51,108 bases of DNA from Perkinsus olseni. Taxonomy: Eukaryota; Perkinsozoa; Perkinsida. Both the position numbers and the translations under genes were made by a program. Where the stretch lies: contig JABANN010000222.1 in assembly GCA_013115125.1 (NCBI GenBank), forward strand, positions 1 to 51,108. The letters are read 5' to 3'. A model generated the notes under the pieces. That model was not told where the DNA came from. It saw only the letters and a list, made by a program, of their open reading frames with translations, and made no database searches. Positions 37,700 to 47,800 of this stretch are shown piece after piece. Position 1 is the stretch's first letter; each line of letters begins with the position of its first letter.

Positions 37700-37789
37700 A
37701 CCGAAGGAGATACTCTGATAACCGAATGTTCTCTTGCCGGTGACTGAAAGATGAGGGGTCGCGGGTTCGATCCCCGCTAGTGGTATTTT
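37700..37789 (+). tRNA. tRNA-like T arm with terminator; incomplete or divergent tRNA
   Basis: A perfect T stem GCGGG/CCCGC with loop TTCGATC (B-box consensus), a seven-base 3' acceptor strand TAGTGGT, discriminator A and TTTT directly after (37786-37789) look like the 3' half of a tRNA gene. I could not find a matching 5' acceptor strand or a standard D arm within a normal distance. The 5' coordinate is nominal. Possibly a pseudogene, a class II tRNA with altered acceptor, or a tRNA-derived element. Confidence 0.35.
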
Positions 37790-38800
37790 CACCCGAGAAC
37801 TCCTCCATAAGGTATCTGCGATACTGTTAAACGTTGAGCGAGAAGGCTGCTATCGGGGATCGACTTGAAACCGCCCTCCCACACGAAGTCCGGCAGTAGT
37901 GATCGAAATATGACCTGCATGAGGTGATCCTTGGCTAACCATAGTAGTACAACGGTACTCACAGGCCTGTTCATGGCAAGGTAAGTATCCCAGTTTATTA
38001 GACGATCCTTGTTCAGTCTCAGAGGGTCGTATTCTACCGGAGTCGGATCGTGAATGGTACGCTCACCACCAAGAGACAAGAGAAAGTCGGACCTGACGAA
38101 TTTCACTACTCCGCCATATTTATCAACAATTATCACATTTCCGTCCAACCCCAGGCACTAGCAAGATCAGCGGGTGTCCGTCCATGACCATCCTTAGCCT
38201 GCAAGAGGCACCGAACCCGCTCCTCTCCACCCAATCGATTGGCTGCATCAATGAGCTTGTCGACAACCTGAATGAGATATGATTAGAATGCATAGACCTC
38301 CAGGTGACGGCCACCCTCTGGTTTCCTGCTGCAGCTGCTAAATGAATAGTGGCGGAGCCATTACGATCCCTCCTCTCCGCGTCCAAGTCCTCAGCGTTCA
38401 TTATCAAATCACAGGCATCCCCCTGCCACCTCCACAGCCCTTGCCGAACCTCCTCAGAGCTGACCGGGCCCGCTGGTCCGCCATCCTTGAGGAAGGTGTA
38501 TCTTCGAGGGACGATAAGCGACCCCCTCCCTTGGACCCCTTACCTACCCGTAGAGACCGTCGGCTTCTATCGGAGGTATCCTCATCGTCCCACTCATTAT
38601 TCTAAATGCGACGAATGTGTATTGTTATCACAACTCCGCGGGTACGCGTTAGCCTTGTGTCTAGGTGTAGCTAACAGAGCCGCCATAAGGGGAGTTCTGT
38701 TATCGATTGAGCTGTGATGGGAGGAGACGTAGAGAGCGTTGACGTCACGACCCTGTACAGCCTCTGGGAGATGAATAGAATGATGACTATCAATGGTAGT
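37789..38800 (-). CDS. Ankyrin-repeat protein
   Basis: Minus-strand exons contain ankyrin motifs: SIDNRTPLMAALLATPRHKA, EDLDAERRDRNGSATIHLAA with AAGNQR, VDKLIDAANRLGGE and RCLLQAKDGHGRTPADLAS. The motifs (D.R..G.T.IHLAA..GN, D..GRTPADLA) are the canonical turn and helix signature. Charged low-complexity sequence lies between repeats (EWDDEDTSDRSRRSLR). The last exon, LDGNVIIVDKYGGVVKFVRS to LPDFVWEGGFKSIPD, is not ankyrin-like and not recognised. The stop at 37789-37791 overlaps the last base of the TTTT that ends the opposing tRNA-like sequence. The start exon is unclear; it may lie at 38.8-39.0 kb. Ankyrin repeats mediate protein binding. Confidence 0.65.
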
Positions 38801-39136
38801 GCTGCCACGTTACTTCTATTGGGAACTATGGAGTTAGGGAGCCCTTGAGTGGGTCGAGAGAGATCTCGTAGAGCATGTAATGACGTAGTACGACGAACAT
38901 GGTGATGTATCTAACGATGATGCCAATAAGGTTGTCGACGAGCTGTGAGCGTTTATCAGTACTAGAGTGGCCCATCGTGGGGACCATACTGGCACAAGCC
39001 ATTGACGACATTTGCGTCGAAGGAAACTCATTAAAGGATGATGACTAATCTACAGGTAATCGGTGACTGAGGAGAGAGGGGTGGGGGGTGGTTCTGTAGG
39101 TTGTGACGAGGCTATCTGATACGAAGCCAGTCTGGC

Positions 39137-39406
39137 ATGAGCTCCTCGTCCGTGGTTTATTTACTCCAATGTTATGATGCGCGATTTATGGGCGTGCGCT
39201 ACATTTCGTGGCGCTGCTGCACAGGATTCGATCCGATCCGGCCAATCCTATCCCTCTATGGCGGCCTTGGCATGATCCCATTGGAAGTGGTCCTGGCATT
39301 GATTGCAGTTTGGCTGGTGACTCCTACGCTGAGCCACCGTAGTCGTGCAGCGAGTAGTCGTGCTGATAATGAAGGAATGGCGATGATCGAGATGGATGGT
39401 GACTAA
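39137..39406 (+). CDS. Possible small single-pass membrane protein
   Basis: An 89-residue ORF with one hydrophobic segment (MIPLEVVLALIAVWLVTPTL) and a polar tail (RSRAASSRADNEGMAMIEMD). No homology recognised. It could be one exon of a larger gene that includes 39606-39746. Confidence 0.3.
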   Translation: MSSSSVVYLLQCYDARFMGVRYISWRCCTGFDPIRPILSLYGGLGMIPLEVVLALIAVWLVTPTLSHRSRAASSRADNEGMAMIEMDGD

Positions 39407-39605
39407 TACTCGAGGCAGTCTTCACATGATGCATGTAGTAACAGGAATGATAGTGATACACAGGGAGTTCTGGGTCTGTTGCTCGCTCCAGGTACTACAG
39501 GGCATGCTGCTCGTTATACTGTGACGTTATACCACGATGATCTTTGCTCGAGCTGCTTTGAGTTCTTATCCCATTCACTCCTCTTGTAGGCCCCTCCTCA
39601 TTAAA

Positions 39606-39746
39606 ATGCGTGTCTTCTTCATCAGCACTACCATCCTGCTCAGTATACTTACTCTGGCCGGTGGGGTGGAGTCCGGCATGAAAGCTGACATTGATGATCA
39701 AGGCCGAGTACAACCACAAACATTCGACTTTGCGGAAGGAGTATGA
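39606..39746 (+). CDS. Short ORF with signal-peptide-like start
   Basis: MRVFFISTTILLSILTLAGG followed by a polar stretch is a clear signal-peptide shape, but the ORF has only 46 codons. It may be the first exon of a spliced secreted protein or part of the preceding ORF. No family recognised. Confidence 0.3.
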   Translation: MRVFFISTTILLSILTLAGGVESGMKADIDDQGRVQPQTFDFAEGV

Positions 39747-39896
39747 TGGTGATAATCAGGGATGGTCCACTCCTTGACTGGAAGTAGAAGCAGCTCAGCA
39801 TGCTCATGCTCACTGCCATGTACTGTACACGAGTACTGATGTTGTTGTGTTGTAATACCCAATAGTCGAGGTTAGTTTTTCTTGTTATCATCGTTG

Positions 39897-40549
39897 ATGG
39901 CCGCCACCACCGCGACTACCATCCAGGAGTTCATAGGCAATGTAGTGACAAGGTTGGTACTGCTCGAGGCGAGTGTAGATCATCCAGTATTGTTATTGTA
40001 GTGTCGATGGTATCGATTCAATAACCATTGCCGATCGAGAGGGTGTTGAAATACTGTCTGGTAACCTATCACTCATTCAGTGCTGTAGTGACTCATCATT
40101 CATCGTGGTCAGCTCCATCGACCAAACCATCAAACGACGAACAGTCGGATGAGCAAATACTAACCACCATATTCTCACTTACCAGCGATCAGGTGGGGCA
40201 GTATGAGGAGTGTGCATATCCGCTGTTACCCCTAGCATCTTCAAGAAGCATGTGGTCATCATTATCATCATTTCAGTGTATGAAGCTGCCAGAGTTCGGT
40301 GCATGCTCGTTCGTACTTGCGGGCTATGCTGACGGCAAACAGTTGCTGCAGGCTACAGACAATCCTTTGGTTATCACCATCATGGCGGATGCTCAGAAGA
40401 TCGATCGGCGTAATGATGCTTATCATCGTCTTAGGTATCTGTTATTTACTCCCTCAGGTAATCTCCTCTCAGTACTGGATGATGTGAAGGTCTCTCTGAA
40501 GGAGCTGAGAATGTTATTTGATCAGCAGCAGCAACCACAGCACAATTGA
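39897..40549 (+). CDS. LAMTOR3: LAMTOR3-like (MP1) roadblock protein, Ragulator complex
   Basis: Three exons. MAATTATTIQEFIGNVVTS joins through a 49-nt intron (GTTGGT to TTGTAG) to VDGIDSITIADREGVEILS, then through a second intron to APSTKPSNDEQSDEQILTTI. The rest gives FSLTSDQVGQYEEC, PLVITIMADAQ, GNLLSVLDDVKVSLKELRML and a Gln-rich end. This follows LAMTOR3/MP1: a short helix, a beta strand ending in a D-R-(D/E)-G-V turn, ALATDQ-like helix, a strand LVV.F.A and a final helix LF.ELR. Known role: part of the lysosomal Ragulator that anchors Rag GTPases for TORC1. The insert between strands (Ser-rich, 40200-40330) is longer than in animals. Similarity is moderate. Confidence 0.6.
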
Positions 40550-42127
40550 ATAGTATTTCTACCCCACCCACACTTGCGTTGAATAGTTATAATCGCACTT
40601 TCCTTTACCTTGCCTACTCTTTATGAATGCTCTGGGAGTATTGCTCATGCGTCCCGTCATGGGCCATCAGACAGGGCCTGTGGACTACTCTCCCGCGGTG
40701 AACCTAGCGTGGCGTTCCGCGCTCCACGCGATCATAGGAGTTCTATGTGTCTACCTGTGGCTGGTGTTGTAGTATTGGACACTATTGGTTACCATCGTAT
40801 TCCTGTATCCAAATTCTCATCGAGAAAGGCGAGCTCTCTGGCAGTTTTTTGCCTTATTATGTCAGTCTGGCAACCCTGCATGGTGATGAAAGCTCGGCTT
40901 GCTAAGTCTTACAATTCTCATCGGGACGTTCAACACCGTTAAGAGCTTATATTAAACGGCTACCCTTCTGGGACTCAGACTCAAAGAATGCTCTCACTCT
41001 CAGGTTCAGGATCGCAATACTCGTCTGATGATCAACCGTCACGCTCGCTCACGCTTCCAGGCCAACTTCATAGACGCAAGCGGAACTATCGGGCGCATAA
41101 CGATCTGTGCGAGCTGAGATAATCAACTGCCTGCTTGAATTCTCGGGACCTGGAGATGATCCTCATGGTGGCGCACCCATCCTTGTGTGGTGGCCGCTTA
41201 TCGTAGCTTCCTGCGTGGTAGAATGGAAGCTTCTCAGTTCGAATGAATCCACTGAGGAAGCTTTCTTCAGAAGCAGCCAATATCATTGTATACCAATCGC
41301 CGCATAGGACCTCATGCTGAGCACCACCTCGGTTGGAATCTCAGCCGGAAACTGTTCAGTCAAACGGCAGTGGACGCTAAACTTTAACACACGGGCATCC
41401 TGTCGTCTTCGAATGGGCAAGGCTTCTGTAGTAGAGAGTTTAGAAGCTGATGAATGTTACCCCGATGTTGTCGGGGTATAACCCGTCAGCTTATGCATAG
41501 TGATCATATCTTTTGAAGGGCGGTGGCGGCGGTTAGATTCTTTCAGCGGCCTGCCTTCTGCTCAACCGATTCTCTGGTACATCACTCAAGGATTCCTTGA
41601 CGAGGATCCAAACACCGATGACCAGCTTAGCATCAACAATGGACACGAATAAGCTATGAAGTGATGGTAGTATCTCCTCATCTACGAACTACTGTATCTA
41701 TTCTCCGTCTCTTGGGCTGTGGTCCTCCGATGGCGGCGTCAGCTAACATGTGCAGGTTCGTCGAGTCTAGCACTTGGAGGCTCACCGTTCTGACGCCTCC
41801 ACTCATCCACACACATCATGGCTTCGATACAGCCGCCAAGTCTTTCTTCAATTTCAGAATGCTGAGACCACCTCCGCAAATTCGTTAGTCAGCATTTCAT
41901 CCGACTTCCAGCGGTCAACCATGCCGTAGCGTTGCTACGCGTAGCAGCGGTGGCGATACTCATCTGGAATAACGACTTGGTTCATATGATTGAAGTACTG
42001 TAGGTCTTCAAAGGCACATTATGGAGAGAATACTCTCCCTTCTCTCTATGATAGAATGTGATGTTGGCAGCTTTCCTGGACCACCCTTCAAGACCTTAGT
42101 TTCCATATCGGCGAGTTCCTCGAATTC
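40550..42127. other. Gene-poor stretch with structured inverted repeats
   Basis: No ORF here has recognisable motifs. It contains a nested hairpin (41444-41492), a palindrome triplet (41925-41945) and a 6+4+6 hairpin (42023-42038). ORFs on both strands at 41.1 kb and 41.7 kb look like chance. Confidence 0.4.
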
Positions 42128-42676
42128 CTAAACGTCAGCCTTGAGATAGCGCCCCGGTGTGATCGACTTCATCCTTCCAACACCTTGAACAGTTCGAACA
42201 AGCATAAAATCGGCGTACGTTCCATTTCTTTGCAGTATTTTCACCGTCACTGCATTGTTACTATTAGGGCATACGTAGAGGTTCTTGGCTCTCACCCTGT
42301 GGAGCCCGGTAAAGGGTCGAACACCTTTCCGCAACGATTCAGTAATCCTTCCGGGACTGGAGTATCGGGCATCAAAATAATAGCAAGTGCCAATAAACGC
42401 AGGCGCAGCGAAGCTTGTCACCCTCGTTATGCTCAATAACTTCGCCAGGCGAACGTCGTCGGTGTAGTATCTCGTGCCGTTGTCGTGCTCGAAGGTGAAA
42501 TTGACGAGTGTTGCCATCCGCTGTGAGTGTTTGACCTCCATCATCATCCCAGCCAATGAAGTTTCCACAGCGTTACGGCCATCCATGTCGTACGTGCCAA
42601 GTCCCAGAGGGAACTCATGGCCGACCGTAGTAGCACCGGTGATAGTAGCGACTGAGGCGAGTGCTAGGAATAGCAT
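42128..42676 (-). CDS. Predicted secreted protein, 182 residues
   Basis: A single open exon starts MLFLALASVATITGATTVG, a typical signal peptide. The mature part has N-glycosylation sequons (NFT, NGT) and paired cysteines (FIGTCYYFDARY, KNLYVCPNSNNA). The sequence has a regular alternation suggestive of beta strands (GLGTYDMDG, VNFTFEHDNGTRYYTDDV, VTVKILQRNGTYADFMLV). I recognise no named family. Lineage-specific secreted families of this size are common in parasitic alveolates; membership is inference. Possibly related in layout to the ORF at 44501-44896. Confidence 0.55.
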   Translation of the reverse strand: MLFLALASVATITGATTVGHEFPLGLGTYDMDGRNAVETSLAGMMMEVKHSQRMATLVNFTFEHDNGTRYYTDDVRLAKLLSITRVTSFAAPAFIGTCYYFDARYSSPGRITESLRKGVRPFTGLHRVRAKNLYVCPNSNNAVTVKILQRNGTYADFMLVRTVQGVGRMKSITPGRYLKADV

Positions 42677-44035
42677 TTATACGAGAGGTTGTCGACAACT
42701 GAACAGTTAGAATGTTCCCTCAGGCAGAGTCGATGAGCGGAAGAACCGTATCATAATCCCTCCTCCCGAGAGAAGTACTCGTCATCATTCAAGTTGAATG
42801 ATTCAACTACTCTTCGGTGGAGACGGCAGGGGAGGGAAAGGTATTTCGCGCGAGCGGAGCGAATGCTCTTTTGCAGGCATTGCGGATGATGACTGGATTG
42901 GGCATTTTCATAATGTTTTGTCAGTTCGGATCCAGCCTTCAGCGAACACGTCAGACTTGGCAAGTCTTGAGCCCGCACGGCAGGGACACACCTTCCGTTG
43001 AGCTCTCAGGGTACTCGAAGCCCCCAAGTTGAGGGTCCTTGAGCCAGGGAGAGTGGCAGAAGTGGCAGAAGTGGCAGAAGTGGCAGAAGTGGCAGAAGTG
43101 GCAGAAGTGGCAGAAGTGGCAGAAGTTGAAGCTTGAAGGGACTTAACTCTGTCTAGCATCCAGTTATGATCGAAATAAGATTCGAATTATAAGACGTGAT
43201 ATTCAGGGAGTGTCGGTGGTTGCCAACCACAGGTTGGGAAAACTTGCCGCGCGTTCATATAGTGCTTTGTCCCTACCAGGGCTAATAGCGCTGTGCTAGG
43301 TCCTCGCAGCAATGTTAACATCAGCGTTGGACCAACACTGTTGGCTCCTGCGGGAGTTGTGCATCAGACGCTCCAGTTGGGTCCCAGGGACTCCCGGGAG
43401 CGGGGTCTTCGTCACTTAGCCCTAACTGAACCCTCCTTCAGGCACATAAAACCGGCGTATACTCAACAACAAGCCAGGGTGCACAGGAAATGATTTACGA
43501 TATTATTCATCTGCTGCTGCCTCCTCCGCATCTTACACGCTTACTTCGGTAACGGAATGCCCGGGACTGAGACAAGGGCAAATAACGCGTCTTTGCTATT
43601 ATCGTGAACTCCCGACTATGTACATGGTCCGACTAGACCCCACCATATTAAACATCCCTTACTGGTACTAAAGGGTCAAGTCGAACAATAGCGAGACATC
43701 AAGCGCCTTAACTGTTGGGACTGACCTTGGTAATTGAATCCCGTGTGAGGTCATGTGGTCTAGCCTTGCGGTCAATTGGATTGTGTGAAGTTGTGGCCGC
43801 TGCTACTGGTACTCAGTCACCGAATCATTCACGTAGATCTCTTTGGGCCTGCTAGGCCACTCTTCGATTGTCGTTGCGTTTCTCTGGTGGTGGATAGGTA
43901 ACAATATCATTCCTTGTGCATGCGTGCACACTGTACAGCTACCTCCCCGTGGCAACAAGCTTCAAATATGATTCCGTTTGCTCCTTCGCCGTCTTGACAG
44001 AAGACAAAAGTGGAAGTAACATCCGCACACTTTCC
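42677..44035. other. Gene-free stretch with minisatellite and palindrome triplets
   Basis: Holds palindrome triplets at 42784-42808 and 43216-43237, a 9-bp minisatellite (43052-43114) and several weaker hairpins (43846-43858, 43915-43930). ORFs are short and without motifs. Confidence 0.45.
43052..43117. repeat. 9-bp minisatellite, unit AGTGGCAGA
   Basis: Seven perfect tandem copies (43052-43114) plus a partial one. On the minus strand they keep a frame open as repeating Thr-Ser-Ala inside an 83-codon ORF of no known family, so it may or may not be coding. Confidence 0.9.
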
Positions 44036-44269
44036 ATGGCTAGCAGCGAAAGGTTCTTGGCCATTCTTCTCTTCCGGCTGATGGGAATAGATGTTGTAGA
44101 AGCATTGTGTTCGCGTCCGGCCGTGACACGAGTGGCGTCGCGTTGCTCAGTTCACGATTGCATGCTTCAGCTTCCGCCTGTCTTCAGCTTGTGCGCTTTC
44201 TGTCGCGTGGCACCGAGCAGCCGAGTAGGTTCCGATTGCTGGTTAGCCCCGATACACTCTACTTGCTAA
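44036..44269 (+). CDS. Possible small Cys-rich secreted protein
   Basis: MASSERFLAILLFRLMGIDV is signal-peptide-like, followed by about 55 residues with seven cysteines (CSRPAVTRVASRCSVHDCML, SLCAFCRV). No similarity recognised; ATG 44036 chosen because it puts the hydrophobic segment at the N-terminus. Confidence 0.3.
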   Translation: MASSERFLAILLFRLMGIDVVEALCSRPAVTRVASRCSVHDCMLQLPPVFSLCAFCRVAPSSRVGSDCWLAPIHSTC

Positions 44270-44500
44270 TGAATTCCACTTGCTAGCGCTGCGCTAGTAG
44301 CGCATGCCTTGTCCTGTCACGCAGCGCGCTATGCGCATACGTGCGTCGTGGTTAGCACTTAACCCAGCGGTTCCTCTCAGTTATGGTCATTCAGGGCATC
44401 TCCCTCGTATGCGAGGCTAGTCCTGGATGGTCGTTGCTTCAATCACAACTCGCCTGTTGGCCTCTCTCCCGAAGATAAGCTTTCAGTTAATCTGCTTCGC

Positions 44501-44896
44501 ATGGCTATCATCCTATCGTGGCTCATTTCGGTCATATTCTTGGCTTCGGTGAAGGCTCAAACCCGTGACGAATACGTGCTCAACGATCCTCATGTGGACC
44601 TTCAACTTACTCTCATCGTGGAAGAAGGCTTGGGTGTCTCTTGGCAATACAAATGCCGACCGGATGAGAAACTCTACTCGGTCGGACCGTTTCGTCCGAA
44701 AGCTTCGCGTCTTGCCTTCCGAACCGGGCTGTTCGGTATTGAATACAACGGAACTAACCTGCCCGGTCAAATTCGTAGGCACTGCCCTTTTCGGGATGAT
44801 ATCGTCGACGGTGATCTCAGCATCATCCTCTTCCGTCGCGATGATACTGTGCAAACTATTTTAAGGACTGAGGTGGCGACCTTGGTGAGGGGATGA
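44501..44896 (+). CDS. Predicted secreted protein, 131 residues
   Basis: Starts MAIILSWLISVIFLASVKA, a strong signal peptide with a likely cleavage after VKA. The mature part, beginning QTRDEYVLNDPHVDLQLTLI, has two cysteines (YKCRPDEK, RRHCPFRDD), one sequon (NGT) and strand-like alternation (LSIILFRRDDTVQTIL). No named family. Not spliced as far as I can see. A second ORF on the opposite strand covers the same DNA but lacks a signal peptide and looks like a shadow. Confidence 0.5.
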   Translation: MAIILSWLISVIFLASVKAQTRDEYVLNDPHVDLQLTLIVEEGLGVSWQYKCRPDEKLYSVGPFRPKASRLAFRTGLFGIEYNGTNLPGQIRRHCPFRDDIVDGDLSIILFRRDDTVQTILRTEVATLVRG

Positions 44897-47800
44897 CCGC
44901 TCGTCCGACATATCTGCAACTCCATTGGACTCTTGAGTCGAGCGGTCTCAACGACTTGACATTTGAAACTCCCAGCAAGTTCATCACTCGTTTCTGGGCT
45001 CAAGTTATTGCTCTCGTCGCCCCCACGAGGGTCCCTTCAACAACAAGTCGAATCACAGAAATATTTCGGAAACCTTTTTTCGCCTCTTATGTGGCTTACT
45101 CTTTTTTGCGGCTTCGTCAGCGAGTGCAGTAACGTGATGCTGTGGAAACTGTAGTCTACCGTGGCATTCTTGTTCTCGTAACATATTTGTCCACGGTAGC
45201 TCCGCAAGATCAACTAACTCTGGCAAATCAACTAACTTGATGGAGCTCCTGTCACCTACGACGGAATTGCATTTGCGTTTGCAGAATAATTAGAGGCCGT
45301 CTTCCAGTCGGGTGAGGCCGTTGGCTTCTGCATACCAACTCCTCGGCGTCGCATGATAGGTGACCATCGCTCCCGATACAAGCTTTCGATAGAGCTCTGG
45401 TGTTCTTGCTCGACCGTGCCGGTCAGCTCTATCACAACATCATCCATGCATGGCTCTCGGATGCTCAACTTTCTTCCATGAATCGGAGCAATAAAAAGCT
45501 CCCACTGTTATGGATGTTTCTCGAAGCAGAAATCACAAAAAAAGATAGAGTCGACAGAAAGGTTTTTTGTCGGGGGTGAGGGCATCGAATGAAATCGCCA
45601 TGGCGCAGAGATTGGGACTGGTGGTGGCGGTGATAACAGTGATGCTCAGGAGGCATGTTGATCAGCGGGACCGCTGACTTACCAGCCTCCTGTAGTGGGA
45701 GTTGCATGTCTGTTATCTCCCGTACCACTAGAGGCGTCACTGAGTGACGGTCACTCTACCTGCTACTGCGTTAATCTGACATCATTAGCCCTTGCTGACT
45801 CGTCGAGTGTATCTTGAGTGAAGTCTCACAGCATACCTCCCGCCTAGGGTGGAAGCGGGTGGGTTAAGCCGCTATGCCGACTCGGATTGCAGGCTATGAC
45901 GATTCATAATGAACCGGTGTCTCGCCGAAGGTCGGTCGACTGAAACACCTGTGCCGCATAGGCTGTGCGTATAGGCTGGCGAACCAGATAGGGCGATCCC
46001 TGCCGGTGCGAGTAGGCTGTCGCACTATGGCAGCAGTTCGCGAGAGTACAACCTCTTGCTTGGGTATTTCAACTCCGTCGATAATAGTTGTTATCACTTC
46101 CAGTATACGAGAGCTCGGAGAGGATCCTTGGAGACAAGCGAATGCGGAACAGGTACCATACCAGTCAATCGCTGAAGCAAGCAGCTTTGGTCCATGCCGC
46201 CGTAGCGCGATCGTCCCGAAAGGGGGCACGCTTGGGCACTCCGCTTGGGAGCATACGCAACACCCGTCAACAGCCAGTTGCAGCGTGCCACAGAGTCACT
46301 GTGTGGTCAAGTGTGGTTATACAGGATTTTGTTCTACCCCGAAAGGATCGGATGGCCCTTTCGCTGGCGAGAGGCAATGGGCTACATAAAAAACTTGGGC
46401 AAGTTGACGACGCAGCCACTAACCACGTCTCTCCACGCGTCTTGAACCATGACAAGGACAACCATGACCCATGTGGACAACGGCTCCGACCCTGCCGACC
46501 CAGGCGTCTGTCGACTAAGAAGATTCTGCTGTAGATGATGGAGCTTCATCGTAGCTTACAAATACAAATACACAGCAGAAGGAGGTGCTGCAGCGAATTT
46601 TTATCCGCGAGCAACGGTCGAAATTCGTTTTTTTACCATAATTAGACTTTCTCATCTCCACTTCCTGCCGCGGAAAAACAAAGGAGGAAGATAATCTCTA
46701 TTTTTCCTCCCGTAAGCCATCCTGAATTTCCTGGTCAATTGAGTATCGCTCACCATCTCCGTGCGTCTCGTGAGCAGGGTGTCTAGGGATCTTTCAACGA
46801 AAACTTTCCTCCGAAAGTTTCCCACTTTCCTAATGGCGAAACTTTCCTTCTTTTTCCGCGTCCCACACCTTTTTGGAAAATTTCCTGAAGGAAACACAGG
46901 AAACAGGGGTATTTCATTATCGTGTTATTGTTTTTAGGTCACAACCACGATACTACAACTATCATACTACGTGGTCATTTATTCGATTCACACTCGGCTG
47001 ATGCAGTGTCAGATATTGTTGGAGAGCATAGAGGTCTAGCACATGCTGTGCTAGCCTCAGTAGGTCGCGTTTAGGGTACTAAACTCGGTTGCAAGATTAT
47101 CTTTGCTTTTGAGCCGCGCCTATGCACCAACTGGGATGCATGAGATGATGTACGGACCGATTCCTCATTCATTGTCTCGTGTCAAGTTCAGTCGTTAATG
47201 AGTAGCTTCTAGATGATACTAGATGAAGTTGAGCGACAGTCAATTAGTATACTCCGCATCGTTACGATACATATCGGAAGGTCACCTCGCGATACGTCAG
47301 TTGTGCATCCGGACAGCATTCAATCGTGGATAAGAGATTTCATCATGCACTGCATCATGCGGTTTAGATATGCTCTCATGAGATAGATTTTGAGTTAACT
47401 GTTTGATCGATGATGAGTCCGAATCATGGTGCTACTACCATCCTGTAGGCCCTATCATCTGTGTGGTTTGTCATAAGTTCCGGTGAATGGTTGCATCTGG
47501 GAAACGATAGTTCTCTGTGATTGCATTAATTATATCATATTCGCTGGTTAGGTAAATTAGCCATCGCATGAACTAGCTCACATCCCAAATCGAGTCTGAG
47601 TGGTCGGAGTGTTGGAGACTGTGGTCTCTTCCTTCCAGTGAAGACTCTCTAACACCTTGTTACCAGCGTGAGACCCGGACCAATCTACTGGTAGACCGAT
47701 ACCGAGTTCAACTACGTCGAAAATGCGGATCTTGTTTACTCAACTCAGTTCGGCTAAGTTCTTGGATTTACGAGGTATTTCACATCGCATGTGGATTCAG

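Noticed and set aside
37640-37720. Complete minus-strand class II tRNA
   Set aside because: An 87-nt fold can be drawn, but the acceptor pairs over only five of seven bases, the D arm is non-standard and position 33 is not T.
43052-43117. Possible CRISPR-like tandem array
   Set aside because: Units are 9 bp and contiguous with no spacers; it is a minisatellite in a eukaryotic genome.
45465-46534. Overlapping ORFs of 90-150 codons on both strands
   Set aside because: No motif, no signal peptide, no triplet-rich introns and equal openness on both strands; composition alone explains them.
47401-47430. Hammerhead-like TGATGAGTCCGAA
   Set aside because: The core looks like the start of a hammerhead (CTGATGAG) but the matching GGAC-GAAAC part and flanking stems I and III are absent.
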